NCBI RefSeq assembly: GCF_014649495.1
Contig: NZ_BMTD01000014.1
Coordinates: forward strand, 62,001-126,000
DNA length: 64,000 bases
Source of the DNA: Streptomyces filipinensis
GTDB lineage: Bacteria; Actinomycetota; Actinomycetes; Streptomycetales; Streptomycetaceae
Reading direction: 5' to 3'
The translations under genes and the position numbers were made by a program. Below the pieces are notes generated by a model. That model saw only the letters and a program-made list of their open reading frames with translations, did not search any database and had not been told where the DNA came from. Positions 42,977 through 50,567 of this stretch are shown here, piece after piece (positions within the stretch are counted from its first letter, which is position 1; every line of letters begins with the position of its first letter).

Positions 42977-44428
42977 TCAGACGGCAGCGGGGGCCGTCTC
43001 CTCGGCGGGCTCCGCGGCCCGCGCCGGGGTGAGCACCGCCGGCTTCGGCAGGACGGTGTACAGCAGGCCCGAGATCACGATCGTGGCCACCCAGCCGAGG
43101 CCGTACTCGCCGATCACGTTGTTCTTCGCGAGCGGGCCGGTGAACCAGTCCGAGGTCGTGAACATCAGGCCGGAGACCAGGCCGATCGCCCAGGCGGCGA
43201 CGGCCGAGAGGGCGAAGCCGCCCGTGTACCAGTAGGCGCTGGTGCGGGTCGTGTCCGACATGGCCCGGCCGTCGTACTCGGTGCGGCGCAGCATGTCCGC
43301 GCCGAACACGCCGACCCACGCGGAGAAGGCGACCGCGAGCAGCGAGAGGAAGGCGATGAACGAGCCCATGAAGCTCGTCGCCACCAGCATCAGCACACCG
43401 CCGAAGATCAGCGAGATCACCGCGTTCACCGAGACCGCCCAGTGCCGCGGCACCTTGAAGCCCAGGGTCTGCGCGGTGAAGCCCGCCGAGTACATCGACA
43501 TCGAGTTGATCAGCAGCATGCCGATCAGCGCGATGCACAGGTAGGGCACCGCGATCCACGTCGGCAGGATCTCGCCGAGGAAGGACACCGGGTCGGTGGC
43601 CGAGGCCAGGTCCGGCGTGGACACCGCCATCACCGCGCCCATGAGGACCATGGGCAGGACGACGACGCCGGCGCCGCCGACCGCCGTGCCCACGATCGCC
43701 TTCGAGGACGCCGTGCGCGGCAGGTAGCGGGTGAAGTCCGGCGCGGACGGGATCCAGCTGACACCGCCCGCCGCGATCATGCCGACCCCGGTGATCACCG
43801 CGGCCGTCGAGCCGCCACCGTGGTGCAGCACCTTCGACCAGTCGGTGTTCGCCACCAGGTAGACCAGGACCAGCACCGAGAAGACGCCGAAGAAATAGGT
43901 CGCGTACTTGTTGCACTTCTGCACGGCGTTGATGCCGAGCCCGGAGATCGCGAAGGTGGAAACGACGAACACCAGCAGCATCACCATGTCCAGCACACTG
44001 TTCGCCTTCAGGCCGAACACGATGTCCAGGATGGTGAGCATGGCGTAGGCGCCGGTCACCGCGTTGATCGTCTCCCAGCCCCAGCGGGCGACCCAGATCA
44101 GCGAACCGGGCAGCAGGTTGCCGCGCTGGCCGAACACCGCGCGCGACAGCGCCATGCCGGGCGCGCCGCCCCGCTTGCCGGCGATGCCGATCAGTCCGAC
44201 CAGGCCGTACGACACGACCGGTGCGGCCACCGCGACGACGAGCGCCTGCCAGATGTCCAGGTGGTACGCCACGACGAGGCTCGCGCCCATGGTCAGCAGC
44301 AGCACGCTGATGTTGGCGCCGACCCAGGTGGGGAACAGCTCACGGGTCTTCGCGGTGCGCTCGTGATCCGGGACCTGCTCGATGCCACGGGTCTCGAGAG
44401 CGCCCTCGGTCTCGACGGTTTTACTCAT
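42977..44428 (-). CDS. NCS1-family cytosine/purine permease
   Basis: 483 residues with 12 predicted membrane helices. NCS1 features: ERTAKTRELFPTWVGANIS at the N-terminus, GAPGMALSRAVFGQRGN, and APDFTRYLPRTAS. It would import cytosine, hydantoins or similar with a cation. The substrate cannot be told from sequence. Its stop is 10 bases from the small gene at 42766-42966, convergent with it. It is divergent from ftsY. Confidence 0.88.
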   Translation of the reverse strand: MSKTVETEGALETRGIEQVPDHERTAKTRELFPTWVGANISVLLLTMGASLVVAYHLDIWQALVVAVAAPVVSYGLVGLIGIAGKRGGAPGMALSRAVFGQRGNLLPGSLIWVARWGWETINAVTGAYAMLTILDIVFGLKANSVLDMVMLLVFVVSTFAISGLGINAVQKCNKYATYFFGVFSVLVLVYLVANTDWSKVLHHGGGSTAAVITGVGMIAAGGVSWIPSAPDFTRYLPRTASSKAIVGTAVGGAGVVVLPMVLMGAVMAVSTPDLASATDPVSFLGEILPTWIAVPYLCIALIGMLLINSMSMYSAGFTAQTLGFKVPRHWAVSVNAVISLIFGGVLMLVATSFMGSFIAFLSLLAVAFSAWVGVFGADMLRRTEYDGRAMSDTTRTSAYWYTGGFALSAVAAWAIGLVSGLMFTTSDWFTGPLAKNNVIGEYGLGWVATIVISGLLYTVLPKPAVLTPARAAEPAEETAPAAV

Positions 44429-44597
44429 GGAAAAGGGGCCAGACGTGGGGGGACAGGGAACGCTCGGACTCTACGCGCGTCAACCGAGCCGCCACCATCG
44501 TACTTTGCTCCGACTCCTCGCTTTAAGTGGCGTTTGTCTCTCAGAGGAAGCCACAAACAGCCTCTCGCGGTCACCCATGGCCGATACTGGACGAGTT

Positions 44598-45806
44598 ATG
44601 GAAACCGTCATCCTTGCTGTAGTCATCGCCGTGGTCGTGCTCGGCGCGCTCGGCGGGCTGATCGTGGGCAGCCGGCGCCGCAAGCCGCTGCCTCCGCCGC
44701 CCCCCAGGACGCCCGACATCACCGCGCCCCCGGCCGAGCCGCACGTCGGCGACGAGGCCGAGACGCCGCGCGACGAACCGCGCCGGACGATCGAGGAGGT
44801 GGATCTCCCGGGCGGCCCCGCGGTCGTCGTAGAGGAGCCTCCGAGTGGCCCCGCCGTCGAGGTTCCCGAACTCGAGATCCCGGAGCCCACCGCGGGCCGG
44901 CTGGTCCGGCTGCGCGCCCGCCTGTCCCGCTCCCAGAACGCCCTCGGCAAGGGCCTGCTCACGCTGCTCTCGCGTGAGCATCTGGACGACGAGACCTGGG
45001 AGGAGATCGAGGACACGCTGCTCACCGCCGACGTGGGCGTGCAGCCCACCCAGGAGCTGGTCGAGGGGCTGCGCGAGCGCGTGAAGGTCCTCGGCACCCG
45101 CACCCCCGAGGAACTGCGCGGTCTGCTCCGCGAGGAGCTGCTCAAGCTGGTCGGCACCGACGTCGACCGCACGGTCAAGACCGAGCCCGAGGACCGCAAG
45201 CCCGGCATCGTGATGGTCGTCGGCGTCAACGGCACCGGCAAGACCACCACCACCGGCAAGCTCGCCCGGGTGCTCGTGGCCGACGGCCGCACCGTCGTCC
45301 TCGGCGCCGCCGACACCTTCCGTGCCGCCGCCGCCGACCAGCTGCAGACCTGGGGCGAGCGGGTCGGCGCCTACACCGTGCGCGGGCCCGAGGCCGGCGA
45401 CCCCGCCTCCGTGGCCTTCGACGCGGTCAAGGAGGGCAAGGAGATGGGGGTCGACGTCGTCCTCATCGACACCGCCGGCCGCCTGCACACCAAGACCGGC
45501 CTCATGGACGAGCTCGGCAAGGTCAAGCGGGTCGTGGAGAAGCACGCGCCGCTGGACGAGGTGCTGCTCGTGCTGGACGCCACCACCGGGCAGAACGGCC
45601 TGGTGCAGGCCCGCGTGTTCGCCGAGGTCGTGGACATCACCGGCATCGTGCTGACCAAGCTGGACGGTACGGCCAAGGGCGGCATCGTCGTCGCGGTCCA
45701 GCGCGAGCTGGGCGTGCCGGTCAAGCTGGTCGGACTCGGCGAGGGCGCGGACGATCTCGCGCCGTTCGAGCCGGAGGCGTTCGTGGACGCGCTGATCGGT
45801 GACTGA
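44598..45806 (+). CDS. ftsY: SRP receptor FtsY
   Basis: 402 residues. An N-terminal membrane anchor (METVILAVVIAVVVLGALGG) marks the actinobacterial form. An acidic/proline linker follows, then the NG GTPase: GVNGTGKTTTTGKL (G1, around 208), DTFRAAAADQL, DTAGRLHTK, TKLDGTAKGG and GLGEGADDLAPFEPEAF. It docks Ffh-ribosome complexes at the membrane. ffh itself lies about 7 kb downstream. ATG 44598 starts the anchor. Confidence 0.96.
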   Translation: METVILAVVIAVVVLGALGGLIVGSRRRKPLPPPPPRTPDITAPPAEPHVGDEAETPRDEPRRTIEEVDLPGGPAVVVEEPPSGPAVEVPELEIPEPTAGRLVRLRARLSRSQNALGKGLLTLLSREHLDDETWEEIEDTLLTADVGVQPTQELVEGLRERVKVLGTRTPEELRGLLREELLKLVGTDVDRTVKTEPEDRKPGIVMVVGVNGTGKTTTTGKLARVLVADGRTVVLGAADTFRAAAADQLQTWGERVGAYTVRGPEAGDPASVAFDAVKEGKEMGVDVVLIDTAGRLHTKTGLMDELGKVKRVVEKHAPLDEVLLVLDATTGQNGLVQARVFAEVVDITGIVLTKLDGTAKGGIVVAVQRELGVPVKLVGLGEGADDLAPFEPEAFVDALIGD

Positions 45807-45833
45807 GGGGTCACCGCATCCGGTGGCCGACGA

Positions 45834-45869
45834 GAAGCGCCCGTCCCAAGCAGGGGGGACGGGCGCTTC
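45834..45869. terminator. Terminator shared by ftsY and convergent gene
   Basis: Perfect 14-bp stem GAAGCGCCCGTCCC (45834-45847) with 45856-45869, loop of 8 bases. It lies between the ftsY stop (45806) and the opposite-strand stop (45885). Confidence 0.8.
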
Positions 45870-45884
45870 GCCTTGCCGGCGCGG

Positions 45885-46547
45885 TTACGCCCGCGCCCGC
45901 GACCGGTGCGCCACGTACGCCAGCGTCCCCAGCAGCAGCCGGGCCGCCGGCGGCCGGGTCGCCGAGTCCAGCGCGGGCGGGCGCAGCCAGCGCACCGGGC
46001 CCAGCCCGCCCCGGTCGGAGGGCGGCGCCGTGATGGACGCACCGGGCCCGAGGCCGCGCAGGTCCAGGGCCGAGGGATCGTCCCAGCCCATGCGGTAGAG
46101 CAGCCGGGGGAGCTCGGCGGCGGCGCCGGGCGCGACGAAGAAGTGGGCACGGCCGTCCGGGGTCGCGGTCACCGGTCCGAGGGGGAGCCCCATGCGCTCC
46201 AGGCGGACCAGGGCGCGGCGGCCGGCGGCCTCGGAGACCTCGATGGCGTCGAACGCCTGGCCCACCGGCAGCATCACCGCGGCGCCCGGGAACTCCGACC
46301 AGGCCTTGCTCACCTCGTCCAGCGTGGATCCGGCCGGCACCTGCGGTGCGAAGTCCAGCGGATGCGCGCCCGGCGCCGCGCAGTCGGCGCGCCCGCAGGA
46401 GCAGACGCCCGCCGCGGCCCGCGCGCCCGGCACCACGTCCCAGCCCCACAGCCCGGTGAACTCGGCGACCGTGGTGCAATCCGACGAACGGCCGCGCCGG
46501 CGCGTGCCGGAGCGGATCTCGCGAATGCCGCCGATCGTGAAGCCCAT
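45885..46547 (-). CDS. Prim-Pol-like protein with degenerate active site
   Basis: 220 residues. Resembles the bifunctional DNA primase/polymerase N-terminal domain found in Streptomyces mobile elements and near ftsY: a cysteine-rich CSCGRADCAAPGAHP, VMLPVGQAFDAIEVSEAAG, and TPDGRAHFFVAPG. The usual catalytic D-x-D and GGxH motifs are not intact, so enzymatic activity is doubtful. ATG 46547 follows GGAGGGGG. It is divergent from nsdA. Confidence 0.7.
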   Translation of the reverse strand: MGFTIGGIREIRSGTRRRGRSSDCTTVAEFTGLWGWDVVPGARAAAGVCSCGRADCAAPGAHPLDFAPQVPAGSTLDEVSKAWSEFPGAAVMLPVGQAFDAIEVSEAAGRRALVRLERMGLPLGPVTATPDGRAHFFVAPGAAAELPRLLYRMGWDDPSALDLRGLGPGASITAPPSDRGGLGPVRWLRPPALDSATRPPAARLLLGTLAYVAHRSRARA

Positions 46548-46760
46548 GCCCCCTCCAACGGGTCCGGCGCGCCGGTGGTTACGACACGGAACGGGACGGA
46601 AGCGGAACGTAACGCTACGGCTCCGCCTTCCCGTCCCGGCGCCGGGTGAAAGCGGCGCCTTGAGGCGAAACGGGGTGGTGCCCGGAGGGCTTCGCGCCCC
46701 CGCGTGCTTCACTCCGCCCACTTCCGGCCGTCCTATGTCAAGTGAATCGCGTGCGAGCGG

Positions 46761-46912
46761 TCGTGAGTTCATTCGAAGGGGTGGCGAATGGTGGCGTTTC
46801 CGGGATCCGTGTGGCTGAGCGGGTGATCGTAGGATTACTGTGAGTGTGCGAGTCCGGGAGGCATATGCACAGATGGGTATGCCGGAGGCGAGTCGTCAGC
46901 TCGTTCGAAGGG
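46761..46912. repeat. Two 20-base direct repeats upstream of nsdA
   Basis: 46761-46780 (tcgtgagttcattcgaaggg) and 46893-46912 (tcgtcagctcgttcgaaggg) agree at 17 of 20 bases and contain the TTCGAA palindrome. They are 132 bases apart in the 493-base gap 46548-47040, which holds the nsdA promoter. No gene was seen in the gap. Confidence 0.5.
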
Positions 46913-47040
46913 TGAGAACCTCCGGACGGGAAGCCGTATTTACCGGCATTCTGATAGGGCTTGGCGCGCGGAGGTCTCCCTACAGGGGCGACCGAGGGTC
47001 GCAACGACGACAAGTGGTCTCAGGGAGTGGGGGCGTTCCA

Positions 47041-48519
47041 GTGAGCGGCAACGGCGGTAGCGGCACGAACGCTGACAAGCGCCCCAACGAGCTGCTCGGA
47101 TCGTGGTTCGTGCGCAGCGGCTGGTCCAAGGGCGAGCTGGCCCGCCAGGTGAACCGCCGGGCCCGTCAGCTCGGCGCCAACCACATCTCCACGGACACCT
47201 CGCGCGTGCGCCGCTGGCTGGACGGCGAGAACCCGCGCGAGCCGATCCCGCGGATCCTCTCGGAGCTGTTCTCGGAGCGCTTCGGCTGTGTCGTCTCCAT
47301 CGAGGACATCGGCCTGCGCGCCGCCCGCCAGTCACCCTCCGCGTCCGGGGTCGACCTGCCCTGGACCGCCCCGCAGACCGTCGCCCTGCTCAGCGAGTTC
47401 TCGCGCAGCGACCTGATGCTGGCCCGGCGCGGCTTCCTCGGCACCTCCCTGGCGCTGTCCGCCGGTCCCTCCCTCATCGAGCCCATGCAGCGCTGGCTCG
47501 TGCCCAGCCCCGCCTCCCCGGTCCCGCCCGAGCCCGAGCCGGTCCTCGACTCCCGCAGGCCCGGCCGGCTGTCCAAGCCCGAACTGGACCTGCTGGAATC
47601 CACCACGCGGATGTTCCGGCAGTGGGACGCCCAGTGCGGCGGCGGTCTGCGCCGCAAGGCGGTCGTCGGCCAGCTGCACGAGGTCACCGACCTGCTCCAG
47701 GAACCCCAGCCCGAGGCCACCACCCGCAAGCTCTTCAAGGTCGCCGCCGAGCTCGCCGAACTGGCGGGCTGGATGAGCTACGACGTCGGTTTGCAGCCCA
47801 CCGCGCAGAAGTACTTCGTCCTCGCCCTGCACGCGGCCAAGGAGGCCGGCGACAAGCCGCTCGGCTCGTACATCCTCTCCAGCATGAGCCGCCAGATGAT
47901 CCATCTCGGCCGGCCCGACGACGCCCTGGAACTGATCCACCTCGCCCAGTACGGCAGCCGCGACTGCGCCAGCCCGCGCACCCAGTCCATGCTGTATGCG
48001 ATGGAGGCCCGCGCCTACGCCAACATGGGCCAGCCCGGCAAGACCAAGCGGGCGGTGCGCATGGCCGAGCACACCTTCGCCGAGGCCGACGAGTGGGACG
48101 AGCCGGACCCCGACTGGATCCGCTTCTTCTCCGAGGCCGAGCTCCACGGCGAGAACTCCCACTCCTTCCGCGACCTCGCCTACGTCGCCGGACGCAGTCC
48201 CGCCTACGCCTCCCTCGCCGAGCCGCTCATGCAGCGGGCCGTGGAGCTGTTCGCCAAGGACAGCGAGCACCAGCGGTCGTACGCGCTCAACCTGATCGGC
48301 ATGGCCACCGTGCACCTGCTCCGGCGCGAGCCCGAACAGAGCACGGCCTATGCCTCGCAGGCCATGGCGATCGCCAGGAAGGTCCGCTCCGAGCGGGTGA
48401 ACACCCGTATCCGAAAGACGGTCGACACGGCCGTGCGGGACTTCGGCGAGCTCGCCGCCGTGGTCGACCTCACCGACCAGCTCGCCGTAGACCTGCCGGA
48501 GACCGCCGAAGCGGTCTGA
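47041..48519 (+). CDS. nsdA: NsdA, negative regulator of sporulation and antibiotic production
   Basis: 492 residues. The N-terminus is DNA-binding-like (GWSKGELARQVNRRARQLGA, then SRVRRWLDGENPREPIPRIL). It is followed by TPR-type helices (for example SYILSSMSRQMIHLGRPDDA). The neighbourhood between ftsY and amtB matches S. coelicolor SCO5582. Deletion of nsdA there increases antibiotic production and sporulation. GTG 47041 is chosen because the upstream in-frame stretch from 46840 has non-Streptomyces codon use (ATA, ATT, AGA) and overlaps the repeats. The longer start cannot be excluded. Confidence 0.88.
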   Translation: MSGNGGSGTNADKRPNELLGSWFVRSGWSKGELARQVNRRARQLGANHISTDTSRVRRWLDGENPREPIPRILSELFSERFGCVVSIEDIGLRAARQSPSASGVDLPWTAPQTVALLSEFSRSDLMLARRGFLGTSLALSAGPSLIEPMQRWLVPSPASPVPPEPEPVLDSRRPGRLSKPELDLLESTTRMFRQWDAQCGGGLRRKAVVGQLHEVTDLLQEPQPEATTRKLFKVAAELAELAGWMSYDVGLQPTAQKYFVLALHAAKEAGDKPLGSYILSSMSRQMIHLGRPDDALELIHLAQYGSRDCASPRTQSMLYAMEARAYANMGQPGKTKRAVRMAEHTFAEADEWDEPDPDWIRFFSEAELHGENSHSFRDLAYVAGRSPAYASLAEPLMQRAVELFAKDSEHQRSYALNLIGMATVHLLRREPEQSTAYASQAMAIARKVRSERVNTRIRKTVDTAVRDFGELAAVVDLTDQLAVDLPETAEAV

Positions 48520-48717
48520 CACCTCCGGCACCGTGCCCCGGCCGCGGCCGGTCCTCCCGAACTGCCCGACTCGGCTCCCCCGCGCCAGGTCATCGGAGAG
48601 GCCCGCCGCGGCCGGCCTTGTCTCCGGGGGCACGCTCCGGAGGAGGTTGCGCCACGATAACGATCGGCGAACCTGGAATCCGGCGGTTCATTCAGGCGTA
48701 ACAAGCAGGCCGCCCTT

Positions 48718-48755
48718 GTCACCCCGGCGAAACAACGAGGGGCTTCCACCGAAAC
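48718..48755 (+). promoter_or_regulatory. GlnR box upstream of amtB
   Basis: GTCAC-N6-GAAAC-N6-GGGCT-N6-GAAAC matches the actinobacterial GlnR consensus gTnAc-n6-GaAAc twice in tandem. The first half (48718-48733) is perfect and the third element is weak. It lies 104 bases before the amtB start. GlnR activates amtB under nitrogen limitation. Confidence 0.75.
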
Positions 48756-48859
48756 CGCGCTGCGTCAGTCTCATGGCCCGTAACCGGCCCGCCCCACCAC
48801 CCGCCGGACCGCTCAGGCACCGCCCGCACGGGGCCGTACCAACCGACGAGGAGACGCCG

Positions 48860-50203
48860 ATGGCCCCAGCCATCACGCTTGCCGCGGAGGCACCCAAGCT
48901 GTCTGCCGCGAACACAGGCTTCATGCTCATCTGTTCCGCTCTGGTGCTGATCATGACCCCGGGCCTGGCCTTCTTCTACGGAGGCATGGTCCGCGTCAAG
49001 AGCACCCTCAACATGCTGATGATGAGCTTCATCAGCATGGGCATCGTCACCATCCTCTGGGTGCTCTACGGCTTCTCCCTCGCCTTCGGTGAGCACAACA
49101 GCCTCATCGGCTGGAACTCCGACTGGTTCGGGCTCAGCCACATCGGCCTGACGGACCTCTGGCCCGGGTACACCATCCCGGTCTTCGTCTTCATGGTCTT
49201 CCAGATGATGTTCGCGATCATCACCCCGGCCCTGATCAGCGGCGCCCTCGCGGACCGTGTGAAGTTCTCGGCCTGGGCGCTCTTCATCGCCCTGTGGGTC
49301 ACGATCGTCTACGTCCCGGTCGCCCACTGGGTCTGGGGCGCCGACGGCTGGGCCTTCAAGCTCGGTGTGATCGACTTCGCGGGTGGTACGGCGGTCCACA
49401 TCAACGCGGGTGCGGCGGCGCTCGGTGTCATCCTCGTCATCGGCAAGCGCGTCGGCTTCAAGAAGGACCCGATGCGCCCGCACAGCCTCCCGCTGGTCAT
49501 GCTCGGCGCGGGCCTGCTGTGGTTCGGCTGGTTCGGCTTCAACGCGGGCTCCTGGCTCGGCAACGACGACGGCGTCGGCGCGCTGATGTTCGTCAACACG
49601 CAGGTCGCCACCGGTGCCGCCATGCTGGCCTGGCTCGCCTACGAGAAGATCCGGCACGGCGCGTTCACCACGCTGGGCGCCGCCTCCGGCGCGGTCGCCG
49701 GCCTGGTCGCGATCACCCCGTCGGGTGGCGCGGTCTCCCCGCTCGGCGCGATCGCCGTCGGCGCCATCGCAGGTGTCGCCTGCGCCGCGGCCGTGGGCCT
49801 GAAGTTCCGGTTCGGCTACGACGACTCCCTGGACGTCGTCGGCGTGCACATGGTCGGCGGCATCATCGGCTCCCTGCTCATCGGCTTCTTCGCCACCGGC
49901 AAGGGCCAGTCCACCGCCACGGGCGTCTTCTACGGCGACCACACGTGGACCCAGCTGTGGAAGCAGTGCGCCGGTGTCGGCGCGGTCCTCGCCTACTCCC
50001 TGGTCGTCTCCGCGGTCCTCGCCTTCCTGCTGGACAAGACGATCGGGATGCGGGTCAGCGAGGACGAGGAGATCTCCGGCATCGACCAGGCCGAGCACGC
50101 CGAGAGCGCCTACGACTTCAGCGGCACCGGCGGCGGTGTCCTCGGCTCCGCCGCCCACGCCCCGGCCCTGGCCACCCCGCAGAGCAAGAAGGTGGACGCA
50201 TGA
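48860..50203 (+). CDS. amtB: Ammonium transporter AmtB
   Basis: 447 residues, 11 predicted helices after a short N-terminal segment. Landmarks: TPGLAFFYGGMVRVKS, ISGALADRVKFSAW, PVAHWVWG, GGTAVHINAGAAALG (pore histidine) and GVHMVGGIIGSL (second pore histidine). The C-terminal tail is extended and Ser/Gly/Ala-rich. ATG 48860 follows GAGGAG at 6 bases. Its stop overlaps the glnK start. A GlnR box lies upstream. Confidence 0.96.
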   Translation: MAPAITLAAEAPKLSAANTGFMLICSALVLIMTPGLAFFYGGMVRVKSTLNMLMMSFISMGIVTILWVLYGFSLAFGEHNSLIGWNSDWFGLSHIGLTDLWPGYTIPVFVFMVFQMMFAIITPALISGALADRVKFSAWALFIALWVTIVYVPVAHWVWGADGWAFKLGVIDFAGGTAVHINAGAAALGVILVIGKRVGFKKDPMRPHSLPLVMLGAGLLWFGWFGFNAGSWLGNDDGVGALMFVNTQVATGAAMLAWLAYEKIRHGAFTTLGAASGAVAGLVAITPSGGAVSPLGAIAVGAIAGVACAAAVGLKFRFGYDDSLDVVGVHMVGGIIGSLLIGFFATGKGQSTATGVFYGDHTWTQLWKQCAGVGAVLAYSLVVSAVLAFLLDKTIGMRVSEDEEISGIDQAEHAESAYDFSGTGGGVLGSAAHAPALATPQSKKVDA

Positions 50204-50538
50204 AGCTCATCACCGCCGTCGTCAAGCCCCACCGGCTCGACGAGATCAAGGAGGCCCTGCAGGCCTTCGGCGTCCACGGACTGACGGTCACCGAGGCCAG
50301 CGGTTACGGTCGGCAGCGGGGCCACACCGAGGTCTACCGCGGTGCCGAGTACACCGTCGACCTCGTCCCCAAGATCCGCATCGAGGTGCTGGCCGAGGAC
50401 GACGACGCCGAGCAGCTGGTCGAGGTCATCGTCAAGGCGGCCCGCACCGGCAAGATCGGTGACGGCAAGGTCTGGTCCGTGCCGGTCGAGACGGCCGTAC
50501 GGGTCCGCACCGGCGAGCGCGGTCCGGACGCGCTCTGA
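50200..50538 (+). CDS. glnK: PII nitrogen signalling protein
   Basis: 112 residues. The PII core is clear: MKLITAVVKPHRLDEIKEAL and the T-loop with RGAEYTVDLVPK, where Tyr51 is the modified residue (adenylylated in Streptomyces). GDGKVWSVPVE is the B-loop/C-terminal motif. It overlaps the amtB stop (ATGA), the usual Amt-PII coupling. Confidence 0.96.
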   Translation: MKLITAVVKPHRLDEIKEALQAFGVHGLTVTEASGYGRQRGHTEVYRGAEYTVDLVPKIRIEVLAEDDDAEQLVEVIVKAARTGKIGDGKVWSVPVETAVRVRTGERGPDAL

Positions 50539-50567
50539 CCACAACGGGTGAGAACGGGAGTCGCTGG

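Noticed and set aside
46840..47040. Upstream start for NsdA
   Set aside because: Codons there (ATA, ATT, AGA) are unlike the genus and the region contains repeats, so GTG 47041 is preferred.
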